Shown here: piece by piece, positions 34,801-46,280 of the stretch
How the letters are laid out: the number at the start of each line of letters is the position of its first letter
Position numbering within the stretch: position 1 is the first letter of the stretch
Assembly (NCBI GenBank): GCA_020744425.1
Contig: JAGMUV010000004.1
Coordinates: 2,914,001-2,978,000, forward strand
Origin: Dactylonectria macrodidyma
Lineage: Eukaryota > Ascomycota > Sordariomycetes > Hypocreales > Nectriaceae
DNA: 64,000 bases
Direction of reading: 5' to 3'
Notes under the pieces: generated by a model
The model's input: only the letters and a program-made list of their open reading frames with translations
The model's database searches: none
What the model was told of the DNA's origin: nothing
Program-made: the position numbers and the translations under genes

Positions 34801-37240
34801 CGATATCCACAAAATCATACTGGAAGGTCTAAAAAGCATTATTGAGGGCTGCGGAGAAAGCCTTGTCAGTGGCTGGGACATCGCCTTTGAGATTATCGGT
34901 ACCATCTTCATAACCAAAAAGTTCGACCCTGCGGACCGACGTGGTTCTCTCGCCAACCCAATTCTGCTTGATACTCGGTCAGCGAAGATCATTCGCGCCT
35001 CATTCAACTCACTCCAGCTTATCTGCTCCGACTTCTTAGGCTCCCTGCCAAACTCGTGTTTCTTAATCCTGGTGGATACCTTGTACAAGTTTAGCTCTCA
35101 AGACGATGATCTAAACATTGCGTTGACGGTAAGTACACTTTGACGTTGTGCCATTGCAATGAAAGCTGACGCCTATTAGACTGTCACATTTTTCTGGGTC
35201 GTGTCCGACTTTCTCTCGGCGAAGAACGAGTCTCTTGATATCACAGCAGAGATGATGCAGGGGACGGATGTGTCCGACCTTGCAAAGTTGGCTGCTGAGC
35301 AAAGCTCCAAGAGGTCCGACGCGGCACTATGGATGCTCCTACTGCTTCGATTAACAACTGTCACCACGGACGATAGACTTGAGTTGCGCAACAGCGCAAT
35401 CCAGACACTCTTGAGGATCTTCGATGCTTACGGCGATCGCCTCAGTCCCGAGGCGTGGTCAATCTGTATCAAATCGGTGATATTCAAGCTCCTTTCATCC
35501 ATTGAGGAAGAAATTCGCGCCGCCGAGTCAGATGAGGTGGACGAGGCGGATCGCACAGAGTGGACCGAGACTGCTGTGGTGGTTCTCAATGGCATTTCGA
35601 GTCTTCTCGCCAACTACCTAGACATTCTCACAGCTCACACCTCATTCGACCATCTGTGGCGTGAGCTGCTTGGGCATTTCACCACCTTGCTAGACTTCAA
35701 GATTCTGGACGTCAACACCGCAACTTTCAAGGCACTAGCACATATCCTATCTCAGACTACTGATGACGACGCTCCTACTTTTAAAAAGACGACAATCGAC
35801 ATTGCCTGGGATCTATGGTCAAGAGGAGTCCCGGTATGCAAACCCCCCAAGGGTAAGACTATCGACAATCAGAACTCTCTCATTGCCTACGTCTCTGCCT
35901 TGACCGAGATTTACCGCCTCATCTACGAAGATATCACAGCAGAAAGAGTTCGGGCAATGCTGTCGCTGTTGCGGGAAACCTTGGAGGAGGCGTCTATCAG
36001 TGGCTACGTGCTCGACGTTGAGTACGTCACGCCACTGCAGGCTCACATTATTGAGGCTATCCAAATGATCCGTACAGATATAGCAGGTGTTCCTTCTGCC
36101 ATGATCACACACGTTGCCGGGCTTGTTATGTTGGCTTTTAGCCAGGCTGATACATCAGCCCCAGGCCCCAAGCGCACGTACATTGCCTTGTCGAAAGCAA
36201 GCATGAAGACGATGGAGAAGCTCATCTTGAGCCACTTCTCGGACCAGGATATATATCAGAGTGGCGCATTTTCTGAAGCCATCAATGCTCTATGCAAGCC
36301 AATCGTCCTGAAATACGGCTTCTCTATCACAACTAAATCCACGCAGCCGTGGAGATTGGCCACTTCTTCAGTTTTGGTCATCCTGGAAGCGACTCTTCCC
36401 CAGATGGCTGCTTTGGATATACCTCGCAACATGATGCAGACAATTTGGTCGACTGTCGTCACTGTTGCTGACGGAATCTTGGGTGCCGATTGCAGCCGCG
36501 CAGGGTCAGAGACAAATCTTGAAGAGGACGAGACTTTTGATATAACCTCTTTCCACAAGCTCCGGGAACTTATCATTCCGTCTCTCGGCGCGGAGGTTGT
36601 CTCTGAGAAGACTCGTAAGGCATACGGGGAGAGTCTCTTCAGGACATCGATCATTCATGCTCCTTCGCCGACCGAAGAAGCTATCATAAATGGCACTCAT
36701 GATGCAGGGCTTTCGGCACTCTATTCCGTAAGACCTGGTCGGACAGTTTCCATCCCGCCGACCAAGCGAAGCCGAATGGCATACGTCGCCTGTCAGGAGT
36801 TGTTCTCGTTGGTTGCTTCCACTGATGAGCCAACAATTGTCATCCAACCACCGACACCTAAATCGCCAAACGCAAAACGTCAATTCACAGAAGCCCCCAC
36901 CTCGCTGCACACTCGCATTGCTAGCACGACTGCACCATTCCTCATACTCCGGTGCGCGTTGACTCTCCAGGCCTACATCGCGGACCAGCCGCTGCGAGGA
37001 AAGATGCCGCAACCCTTGAGCCAGCGGAAGGAGCTTCTATGGGTATTGCAGAAGTTGGTTGATCTCAAGAGTGAGAGTGACGCGATTCCAGAATTGAGTG
37101 GGGTGGAAAGCGAGAACAGAAAGCATCTTTTGAGATTGTATCCCTTGATTGTGCGAGCTTCAGGGGTGGTTGGAGATGAAAAGGTACTAGGGTTACTTAG
37201 AGACGCCTTGGAGGTCGTTGGGGGAGAGTTGGGAGTTTAG
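31810..37240 (+). CDS. MON2: MON2 homologue, Golgi/endosome trafficking protein
   Basis: Six exons: 31810-31887, 31959-32025, 32079-32459, 32513-32601, 32648-35128 and 35180-37240, giving 1718 residues. The start MTTQLLATELANLIQESKRKHNDLRQAAEKSLEEL and the block KVNFVNPFIIACGTKNAKFTAIAIVCLQRLI identify the MON2/YSL2 family, relatives of large Arf-GEFs without a Sec7 domain. MON2 acts with the flippase Neo1 and Dop1 in endosome-to-Golgi recycling. The DCB domain is at the N-terminus, HUS-like helices follow, and a Ser/Pro-rich linker (RRKTSKETGRESPTPFQ) lies near residue 475. Intron 2 has an unusual donor, GTCCGA, chosen because the frame then continues as ELSQKVNF. The other introns are canonical and all phases fit. 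Confidence 0.88.
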
Positions 37241-37566
37241 CATGTTTTTGATTTGAAGCATAGTCGGATAGTCGTCAACTTAGAAACGTCCTACGTAGAG
37301 ACATGACAACAGTCCTGTGACACATAAGGACATTATTTAAGAGATTTAGTATCTTAGTCGGGAATAGACTCTTAGAAGTAAAATCCTGATAGGTTAGATC
37401 TAGCAGGCTGTCTGTAACTCACCGTCTGACAAACCGAAAAGTTGTGTAGGGTAGTTCACCCCACCATGAGCTTCAACCCCACATTGACGCAACGCGGGGC
37501 AAAGAAATTCAGAAGCATCCCTCAAAATTTCCAAACATTTCAGACCCCTCAACTCAAACACACACA
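37241..37566. other. Spacer between MON2 and TRM7
   Basis: A 326-base spacer between same-strand genes. It contains a CTACGTAG word at 37291-37298, matching the palindromes seen elsewhere. The leader just before 37567 is AC-rich. Confidence 0.5.
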
Positions 37567-38756
37567 ATGGGAAAATCCTCCAAGGACAAGCGCGACGCCT
37601 ACTACCGGCTCGCCAAGGAGCAGGGCTGGCGCGCCCGAAGCGCCTTCAAGCTGCTGCAGCTCGACGAAGGTCCATTGCGCCCAACCCCCACCTCTCCAAG
37701 TGCGCCCCTGCTGACACCCCTCCAGAGTTTGATCTCTTCGCCAACGTCACTCGAGTGGTCGATCTGTGCGCGGCGCCGGGGAGCTGGTCGCAGGTGCTGT
37801 CGCGCGTGCTAATCAAGGGGGAGAAGTTCGGCAGGAATGCGTGGCACGACAAGGAAGCGCGGTTCCGACAGCAGATGCTGGGCATTCTGCCCGAGGACGA
37901 GCAGCTGGCCCAGAAAGAGAAGGCAATCGACCAACGTCAGGAGGAAAGGAAACCCAGAGACGACGTCAAGATCGTGTCGATTGATCTGCAGCCCATCTCG
38001 CCGCTCGCTGGCATCACGACCCTTCGCGCCGACATCACCCATCCCGCGACAGTGCCTCTTCTTCTCTCCGCCCTTGACCCCGACTTCGATCCTAGCACGG
38101 CCGGAACCCAGGCTTCGCACCCGGTCGATCTGGTCCTGAGCGATGGCGCCCCAGATGTTACCGGCCTGCACGACCTCGATATTTACGTCCAGTCGCAACT
38201 TCTCTTTGCCGCACTGAACCTCGCGTTGTGTGTGCTGAAGCCCGGCGGCAAGTTTGTGGCCAAGATATTCCGCGGAAAGAACGTCGACGTGCTCTACGCG
38301 CAACTCAAGATCTTCTTTGAAAAGGTCATTGTGGCCAAGCCGCGCAGCAGCCGAGCCAGTAGCGTCGAAGCTTTCATCGTGTGCATCAATTTTCAGCCCC
38401 CGGCTGGGTTCCGAGCCAGCTTAGAAGAGCCGCTGGGAGTCGGTGGCCGGCTTGAGAAGATGCTTCAGGAGAGGGAGGCCCAGAAGACTGACACCGAGAT
38501 GGAGGATACCGCCGGCGTGAGCGAGAAAGGTGTGGTGGAGATGGAGGTTTACGATGACACGCCCGAGGACAAAGAAAGGAACACTCGATGGATTGCACCA
38601 TTCATTGCATGTGGAGATCTATCCGCCTTTGACTCCGATGCCTCCTATCAGTTGCCTGAGGACTATGTCTCTCTTGACCCTGTTCAACCGCCGATTGCTC
38701 CTCCATACAAGCGTGCCATCGAGATGCGAGCCGCACTGTCTGGGTCGCAACGCTAA
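37567..38756 (+). CDS. TRM7: tRNA (ribose-2'-O)-methyltransferase TRM7 (FtsJ family)
   Basis: Two exons, 37567-37669 and 37726-38756, give 377 residues. TRM7 methylates the 2'-OH of nucleotides 32 and 34 in the anticodon loop of tRNAs (Phe, Trp, Leu), working with Trm732 and Trm734 in the cytosol. The start [39 protein letters not shown] is diagnostic and carries the catalytic Lys28. The SAM motif [11 protein letters not shown] is at about 47-57, followed by DGAPDVTG and [14 protein letters not shown]. An insertion of about 45 charged residues follows the SAM motif compared with yeast. The 56-base intron has the unusual donor GTCCAT, but the join DE/EFDLF leaves little doubt. It is convergent with the GNAT gene, with 97 bases between stop codons. 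Confidence 0.93.
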
Positions 38757-38853
38757 ACAAAATGACAACCAAGAAAACGCCGAGAAAACCCAACAAGAAG
38801 AGGCCCTTTTAGGGGATGTAACTGGAACCAGCATGCTATTATAGGTTCTGCAA

Positions 38854-39495
38854 TCAGTGGTGCGCAGGGATGGGCTTTTCTGCTGGGCCAGGCAGTTCAA
38901 GGACCACCAGGCCAGCGGAGGGCCCCTCATCAAAGTCAAGGGCACCGAGCTCGCGCTTGTACATCCTCGCAGCGGATTCGTCGTGGGTCATGAGCAGAAG
39001 ACCACGCATGTCTTTCCACTCGTTGAGGATCTCTTTGAGAGAGCGCATCAACCACGAGGCCAGGCCACGACGCTGGTATTCATCCACAACGAATACGTCG
39101 GTGAGGTATGCGAAGGTGACATAGTCGGTGACGACGCGGGCGAAGCCAACCATCTTAATGCTGGAACCGTCTTTGGGCGGGGCAATGCCGTTGACTATGT
39201 CCATGTTAGCATGGGTAAACGAAACAAAGACAAACAGGGGATGAGGGTCTTGGAATTACCCACCCTTCATGTCCTCGGCGGTTTGAGGAACCGCGTATAC
39301 AGCCAGAGTCAGACAGTTGTTGATGAGCTTATGCAACTGGGGTTGCTCGAGAGGGCTGCTCCACCACATGTCGTTGAGAAACTTGTTGAAGACTTTGGCA
39401 TCCAGATAGGACTTGTCATTTGTGAGGAAGAAGTTATCGCGGTACCAGAACCGGGGCTCGCCTTCGGGTTGCATGGAGATACCTCGAGAACCCAT
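38854..39495 (-). CDS. GNAT-family N-acetyltransferase
   Basis: Two exons, 39495-39264 and 39194-38854, give 190 residues; the donor is GTGGGT and the acceptor CATAG, joining EDMK to VNGIAPP. The C-terminal half is a GNAT fold: FARVVTDYVTFAYLTDVFVVDEYQRRGLASWLMRSL holds motif A with the acetyl-CoA loop QRRGLA. The Tyr that often acts as general acid may be that in AARMYKRELGA. The first 75 residues are not diagnostic. Such small fungal GNATs acetylate small amines or protein N-termini; the substrate is not readable. One TTGGGGTC word lies 330 bases upstream (39824-39831), the word repeated in the cluster further right. Confidence 0.82.
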
Positions 39496-40805
39496 CTTGG
39501 CAGAGAAGTGTTGATGTGATGTAAGACGACGTGATGAGAGACTAGAGACGACACACGCCTCTTGCTTGTTGCTTCCTCTTTGAATGGTTACTCCGTCGAT
39601 CTGGTAGTAGCCACCACGTTTCTTTTTCTGGAAGAGCCAACGAAGCTTTCAAGATGTTGTTCCAATTGTACACGAACTGCCTTGGCCGGGACTTGGGAGA
39701 TGTTCCAGCACGGTTAGTGGCGGCTCTTACGCGAGGGGATCCGGGGGGGCGTGTGATCGATCTTGGGGCCGCGCTTGGCGTCACCAGGCCTTGTCGATGG
39801 AAACGGTTGGTTGGAGCGGGCTCTTGGGGTCAGGTGGCAGATGAAGGGTTCAAGGCTTAATTGCGGGGAAGCCAAATGACGGATCGTGACAAGTTGGCTG
39901 AAAGAATGGCTGCGTCGTCACGATGGGCGCGACTGGGGAGGCGGTGGGTTGAGTTGGAGAGTGCGGTTGAGGGTCCAATTGATGCTAGAATTGATGCTGT
40001 TGGATTGGTTCCCTTGAATAGGACAGAGTAGGAAGATGGAATTGGGGAATTGGGAACTCCTGATGGAAGAACGATGATGAAGGCGAGAGTGGAAAAAAGA
40101 GACGGATCATAGTAAATAAGGCAGCTTCTCGGCTATGGCATGGGTTTTCTGAATGCCTCCTTCGCTGCAAATTTCAAAAGGCATGTTGTACACTGCGCCC
40201 TGCATGCCTTCTAGAGATGCACCTGCCAGTATCACACAAGACCAATTCCGGTACCTATCGCTGCTGCCACCAGAGGGTTCCAGGTTGAGGCGGTGGAACT
40301 CAATGGGGGGTTTCGGCGCCAGGCCTTCTGATTTGTGGATCGCCCTCCGCCATCGAGATAAGCAGATCCCAAGACCGCTCGTAGGGCGCGTTTGTCGTTT
40401 TTGTCGATTTGTCGTCTGACACGGCCGCGCCGGCATTTCCACGATGGGGGCGGAACTGCGCCCGTTAGGAGGCCGGACTGCTTTCCATTGTGTTGCGATG
40501 CGGCGGGCGACGGGTACATTCGGTGCAACAATTGCGTCAAAGCCCGGTTGTTTTTACGTACAATTTATCGCCCGCCTGGTGCCCTTTAGGAAGGTCATGG
40601 CGTTGGTGTTTGGTCCTTGTTGGATCTTGCCTGCGATGAAGTCATTGAGATGGTGAGAGGACACGACGTGAGTGACACGGTGAAACTTGGCATAGGTTGC
40701 TGATCAGGGGGAATTGTATGTTTGGGTACGTTGTGGAACAAGCCTCTCTGAGCATATATTATTTTCAACTATCTACGACGTAAGCCATCTTCTCGGCCAG
40801 GATGT
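39496..40805. other. Intergenic, no supported gene
   Basis: Contains the GNAT promoter. Frames at 39654-39860 and 40107-40540 lack support. One TTGGGGTC word is at 39824-39831 and GTTGGAG words are near 39810 and 39953. Confidence 0.5.
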
Positions 40806-41489
40806 CTACAGCATTCCGGCGTAGACGGCAGCACCAGCCACGAGGCCCATCATAGCACCGGCGGTGGGCATGGACGCGGCACCAGTGGACGAGCTGTTGG
40901 CAGGCGTGGTCGCGGCGTCCGTAGATCCTGAAGTCTCGGCGTCGTCTCCGGAGCTGGAACCGGAGCCTGACGCGGCGGCGGCGGAGGAAGACTCGGGCAC
41001 GGCAGTCGTCTTGGTCTCGCTGCCCTCCGTGCTGGACCCGGTGGTCTGCTCGTCGTCCGACTCCACGACGCTGGTGCTCAGCGTGGTCTTGCCCTGGGAT
41101 CGAGTCGCCGCCCCGGAGGTGGTTGGAGCCTCGGTGATGGAGGCCGTCTCGTCGGTCGTCTCAGAAGCCTCGGTGGACTCCGTAGCCTCGGCGGCCTCGC
41201 TGGTGGTGGCGAGGTCGAGGAACTTGGGCGAGTATGTCTCGGTGCCCTCGTACGAGCCGCACCCGGGGACGGTCGTCTTGGGCGGCGCGCGGCCGCCGCC
41301 GCAGTCGAGGAACTCGCACAGCTCGCCCGTGTCGGGGACGTACCAGATGACGGTGCCGTAAGGAGTACCGCCGCCGCTGGGCGTGGCTACTCCGGCCGAC
41401 GACGTGCACCCCGAGAGGTCGGTGCGGGCCGCGGCCGGCGATGCGGCGAGGAGCACGGCGGCTAGGGCGAGCATCTTGGAGGCGGCCAT
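40806..41489 (-). CDS. Secreted Ser/Thr-rich, probably GPI-anchored protein
   Basis: The 227-residue product has a signal peptide (residues 1-22, AASPAAA before the cut). A small conserved domain with four cysteines (28, 58, 63, 77) follows: TVIWYVPDTGELCEFLDCGGGRAPPKTTVPGC. From about residue 92 it is a Ser/Thr/Glu-rich stalk, and the end (TAGAMMGLVAGAAVYAGML) fits a GPI signal. From memory, fungal relatives of this domain are often labelled 'siderophore biosynthesis enzyme'. That label is hard to reconcile with a small extracellular protein, so I would not rely on it. There are no introns and the function is unknown. Confidence 0.75.
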   Translation of the reverse strand: MAASKMLALAAVLLAASPAAARTDLSGCTSSAGVATPSGGGTPYGTVIWYVPDTGELCEFLDCGGGRAPPKTTVPGCGSYEGTETYSPKFLDLATTSEAAEATESTEASETTDETASITEAPTTSGAATRSQGKTTLSTSVVESDDEQTTGSSTEGSETKTTAVPESSSAAAASGSGSSSGDDAETSGSTDAATTPANSSSTGAASMPTAGAMMGLVAGAAVYAGML

Positions 41490-42566
41490 GATGGTTGAGT
41501 TGGCTGGTCGGTGAGATCAAGTTTGGTGTTTTGAACTTTGGATGGCGATGAACGAATGGACAGCCGTGATGGTCTGGAGGTGACGATGAAAACGAACGAG
41601 TGAAGGTTGACAATGTTTCCCTTGATCTCTTCTATTACCTCCCTCACCTTTTCTCGGGGGCAAGCATCCTTTTTAAACAGTCTGACGACTTCATCGTGCC
41701 GTTCCCAATATTTCATTACACGGGCATGTCGATCCTACAAGAACCCACTCTCAACCAGTCCCGAAATGCCCCTATCTCCCGACACCTTGGGCCCTCCCCA
41801 GCATCGTAAGGCTACAGCGAATCCCAAGCGAGCTCCAGGGGCCAAACCCGCTGTAAGGGAAGCCCTGGGGCCCCTGAAGCCTGCTAGGGAGCCACGCCTA
41901 GCCCTAATTCCCAATGCGACAGGCCACGTCCCTGGTTCGGCCACTGCTCGATTTGGGGGCGCGAGGATCGCTTAAGCGTTAGCAATGGTATGGACTTATT
42001 ACCGGTAGTTGCCAAGAGCGGAAGGATCTTGCCTTACCTGACACTGGGATACACCTTATATTAGACCATGGCTAATTACTACGTAGGGCATGGATTGTGG
42101 AAGAAGGTTGTTTCCCATCTCCGGCTGTCAACTGTCGTCTAATTGCACGGGTTAGTGCTAATTCACAAGCTGTGTGGCTGCATGTGTGGGCTGAAAGGGG
42201 CAACTCATTGCACCTGCTCGCGTTTCTATTCGTCTAGTTCCATCGCCCAGTCTGCGTCACATCTCATCTCGCATAACACACCTCTGATGTTCATGCGACC
42301 ATCCCATCGACATACCTTTTGATAATAACTGCAAAATCTGTTGCCAAATTTAACAAAGGGCTTCCATAGGTTTTCTTTTCTTTATCATGGATCTAGCTGC
42401 AAAGTCATCACACTACAAGCACTGGGTTTATTATTGAACTTCAAGTGTTTCTTTAATCTACCATTTGATCAAACCGTTTCCATCTGGATATATAGAATCG
42501 TAAGCAACCCTCTCACCCAACTCATTATCCACACCCTTATTGAGACCCTTGCATTATTCTAATATC
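41490..42566. other. Intergenic, no supported gene
   Basis: A promoter for the secreted protein lies at the left. The frame at 41607-41975 is GC-rich and repetitive (CCTGGGGCCCCTG palindrome near 41865) but not recognisable. An ATTACTACGTAGGG word lies at 42076-42089. Confidence 0.5.
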
Positions 42567-44122
42567 TCAAGTCGAGCCACTGTTGTCGGCGCAAGCAAAC
42601 GCAGAGCTAATCTGGCCGCTCGCGTACGCATCAATGACCTGCTGGATCACTCCATACGTTCCACCGATGGTCAGGAACATTGCTAGCGCAATGAGGACCC
42701 AATGCAGCCAGTAAAAGACCTGCTTGCCCAGTGCTCCCGTTCGGTATTCCTTGTGGTCATAGATCCAGAGGTAGCCCGGCAGACCAAGGGCCAGAGGCGC
42801 GAAGGTCAAGCTTCCGGCCAGAGCCAACAGGTAGTTGAAGATAGGGATGCCCGACGCCAGCAGGAATGACACGATGCTCATGGATCCTGTGCAACCCAGC
42901 CACACGCTCCAGTGGATGAGCGAGTTCTTCTGCAGGTGAGGCGAGTTTCGCAGCAGGCGCACGAACATGTACTTGGCGGCGACGTGGATATAGAGGCACG
43001 CGCTGACCAGAAGACCTGCCAGACCGATGCCGTAGGACACCTTCTTGATGGTGCCGCCAGCACTGCCGAGCGAGGGAGACGCGACCCATTGGCCGCACCA
43101 CTTGTAGACGACTAAGCTGAAGCACAGGTAACTCGCGCCCACGAAGCCCATACACAGGTAGACGGCCTTGTTGTAGTCCCGAGGCCGGCGCATCTCGGAG
43201 ATGACGGGCAGGAAGGCCGATGTTCCAGCGCTGGAGCAGAAGATGGATGCTACGGAGGTGATGCCCGCAACAAAGGTCGGGTGGCCGATGACATGATAGC
43301 CTAGGTCAAAGTCGCCGGTCTGAGGCGCGGCAGCTGGGCGATCGAGAGTTGTGACACCGACACCGAAAGATAAGGGTGTTAGTTGGCTAACTTCATGATA
43401 AAAGGGTTCTCGTTGGGTTTACTTACACAACGATGAAGACGGCCACAAAGACGGAGATGAATCCGACCCAAGTCAGCCACGCAATCTTCTCAAACTTGCG
43501 CACGCTGGCTAAGAGGAAGACGATGAAGGTAGCGACGAGCATGAAGTAGTTTGTGCAGATGGCATGGTCCGATAGCGCGTTGAGAGCCACCGATGAGCCG
43601 AAGACGCCCGAGGCGCCGACGATGGCGAACGTAACTAGGAAGACGATGCCGACAACCTCGCGAAACCACTTGCCGCCGACGACCTCAGCCATGTCTGCGA
43701 TCGAGTGGCATCCCGCATGCGAGTTGCGGAAGTTGCCCTGGACGATGGCACAGTACGTGTTGAGGACCTGCCATCCGATCACGTTGATGGCACCGGGTAG
43801 GGCGCCCAGGACGAACATGGACGAGGGGATGGTGAGGACGCCAGTAGCGAAGATGACTAAGTCGATGTTAGTACAGGTTGTTTCTTCTTATAGTACTTGA
43901 ACAGGCTCAGAGGCTGAGAAACTGCTTACCCTTGAGGAAGATGACGGATGTGTGAACCCAGCCGACTGTTCGGAAATCAACTGTTCCTTCGCCGCGCTTG
44001 AACACCTCAAAGGCATTGTCAGAGTCATCAACCTTGCCGGCATCGACACTGCTGCTGCTGCTCGTACGTCCCGGCGCCGGAGTGATGGCGTCTACGCCCT
44101 TCTCAGATGCAGCCACAGTCAT
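42567..44122 (-). CDS. mtr: MTR-type neutral amino acid permease (AAAP family), unusual splice site
   Basis: Exons 44122-43930, 43856-43427 and a third ending at 42567. Motifs match the Neurospora MTR family: FATGVLTIPSSMFVLGALPG, GWQVLNTYCAIVQGNFRN, FCSSAGTSAFLPVISEMRRPRDY, and about eleven hydrophobic segments. These permeases import neutral aliphatic and aromatic amino acids with protons. Intron 2 starts with GTAAGT at 43426 and has a CTAAC branch word, but at the expected end (43364-43363) the sequence is CGG instead of CAG. Splicing there would give VVVGVTTLDRPAAAP (472 residues), the expected family sequence. Using the nearest upstream AG (43388-43387) gives an intron of only 40 bases and eight extra residues (480). 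Both keep frame. The promoter holds four TTGGGGT words. Confidence 0.82.
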
Positions 44123-45163
44123 GGTCGAGTTCGAAACGGATGTGTCGATATAAATTTATGTTGGCGAGTCCAAGAAACCAAGTATTCATTCCCAAGAGAA
44201 AGAATGCGGAGGGGAATCTGAGTTGATCTATGTCATCCGATGATCAATGCCGGGAGGGGGGGCTTCTATCGAATATATGGACAAGAAGCAGGGATTGCCA
44301 AGGACACTGAGTTGTGCTGGTGCGCCTTGTCACATCTGCACATCTGCGCCAATCCTGGCCCAAAGTCACCCTGGAGCTGGTGACCAAAGACTAAGATAAG
44401 CCATCTGGGGTTTTAGCGTGTTCTGTACGGCCTGATGGGCGCAGAGTTCGGCATTCCACCAGGTTTGGCTGTGGAGGTGTTTGCGCAACTGAGGGGGTTG
44501 ACAGCGTTTGGGGTATTTGGCAGTTGGAGGCTGGAGGTGGTTGGTTGGAGGCTAGTGGACATCTATCGATATAGGATTTGGAGTATGTTTGGTGTAAAAC
44601 TCTCCAACTTGGACAGTTGGAGACAAGATAACTTGCCTGCTCGCGGTTCTAGTTCATGATACTACCAACTGCTATCTTGTTGGGGTCGAGCTCTATGTTT
44701 ATGGAGGAGCATCCACGCGAGTCTGGGCACTCACTGGCACACACGCGAGCAATCTACCCTAACTAAAAAAGTCGACATCTAGATCTTGACCCCAAATGTC
44801 AATGGACCTTGATCTTCCAGCTCTTGGCAGGTTGGAGTGACGGCTTATCGTTTGGGGTCCAGTTGAATGTCATGTTAGTCGGGTAATCACACTGAGATTC
44901 CCCGTGCTGGAGGCCACCTGCGGAGATATGAGATTACTAGGGTGTGGTAATAAATGCGGAGGTAGATCGGATCGATGATTGAAGTCAATGAGTGGTGTCA
45001 AGATCAAGCAAATTGCATTGGAGAAGTGGAAGTCAGAGGACGGGCCGAATATGTTGGTGAGCTCATGCCTAGCATTTACATTCAAAAACACAGGAATTTC
45101 AACAAGATGGATATAGTCATTGAAACAACAAGGTTTTAATTTTACAGAGGTCGATCTTGACCA
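44123..45163. promoter_or_regulatory. MTR-type permease promoter with repeated TTGGGGTC and GTTGGAG words
   Basis: TTGGGGTC occurs at 44680-44687, 44788-44795 (reverse) and 44852-44859, and TTGGGGTA at 44508-44515. These are about 385-740 bases before the permease ATG. GTTGGAG or its reverse occurs at 44523, 44544, 44602, 44616 and 44831. No gene is supported in this spacer. Confidence 0.55.
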
Positions 45164-46280
45164 TCACTTCTTCAACATGGCTCCAGCGGTCGCGGGCATC
45201 AACGCTCCAGGCGCTGGTTCGTTCTTGCTCTTAAACTCGTCTGCCATCTCCGCCATCGTTACAAACTCGACACCCTCGTGTTTCTTAAAGTGCTCGATGA
45301 GCCTATTACCAAGGGACTTGTTAGCAATCTGTTGAAGCGGAATCGTGGTAGAAATTGACAGCCTACCTCTCATGCATTAACAGAGCATGCGGCCGCCCCG
45401 ACACATCCGGGTGGATCGTCATGGGAAAGATGAACTCGTCGTACTCGCGATAAAAGTAGTCGAAGTGATCGCGCCAAATGTCCTCAACGTCGCGGGCATT
45501 GACGAAGCCGTGGCTGTTGGGCGCCGCCTTGATGAACATCATGGGCGGCAGGTCGTCGAGGTACCAGTTGGTCGGAATCTCTACCAGGCCCGTGTCGGTA
45601 CCCTTGGTGAGCGGTTTCATCCACTCCTCGGCCTTCTTGGTGTAGTCGATCTTGGTCCACGATTCGCCCGTGTTGAGGTAGTATGGTTGGCAGTCGTGGT
45701 GCGCCATGCTGTGATCGTATTCAATGCCGTAGTCGAGAAGGAGCTGGGCGCCTTCGCCGCTGGTCTCCCACCTAAAAGAGATTCTATGTTAGACGAAGCC
45801 GCAGAGAATATAATTTGGGCGAACAATCTCACCATGGCGCAACACTTCCTCGGGGCGGCGTTCCTCCGCAGAATTCAGTCAATTGCCGATATGTTTTGTC
45901 TAAGACGTCGCGCTGCTGCTCGATGGACATGTCGGTCGGGTTCTCGTGCGAATAACCATGCAGACCAATCTCATGCCCAGCATCCCTCACGGCTGCCATG
46001 TCCTCTGGAAATGTTTCGAGGCTGTGTCCCGGGATGAACCAGGTCGTCCTGATCTTGTATTTGTCGAATAGCTTCAGCAGCCGCTGCGTGCCCACTGTGC
46101 CGGCGAAGATGCCTATTTTGGTCGATCATCATGAGTCAATTGTATCATCTATGGTCCAAGAGGACAAAACACACCTCTACTAATGTCGTTTGGAGAGTCT
46201 TCGCCGCCATAAGAACCTAGCCAGCCGGCGACGGCGTCGACGTCGACGCCGTAGCTAATGAGAACCCGCTTTTTGCCCAT
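45164..46280 (-). CDS. Intracellular polysaccharide deacetylase-like (CE4, HpPgdA/imidase type) hydrolase
   Basis: Four exons: 46280-46175, 46112-45833, 45771-45367 and 45302-45164, giving 309 residues, with all phases consistent. There is no signal peptide, unlike chitin deacetylases. NodB/CE4 features include the early Asp pair (GVDVDA, residues 11-16), GLHGYSHE (about 86-92, metal or acid-base His), the [13 protein letters not shown] block (about 121-133) and [16 protein letters not shown] near the end. This pattern is that of the HpPgdA-like branch, which includes peptidoglycan deacetylase of Helicobacter and bacterial cyclic-imide hydrolases/allantoinase PuuE relatives. Hydrolysis of an amide or imide bond in a small molecule is therefore the likely role. 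It is divergent from the alcohol dehydrogenase gene and close to an amidase gene. The product ends in LKK, not a peroxisomal signal. Confidence 0.85.

Noticed and set aside
34405..35088. 227-codon minus-strand frame
   Set aside because: It lies inside MON2 exon 5 on the other strand; Ser/Arg-rich shadow translation.
38857..39519. 220-codon plus-strand frame
   Set aside because: It is a shadow of the GNAT gene and crosses its intron; the minus strand has the acetyl-CoA motif and good splice sites.
45387..46037. 216-codon plus-strand frame
   Set aside because: It is antisense to the CE4 hydrolase, which has correct exons and family motifs.
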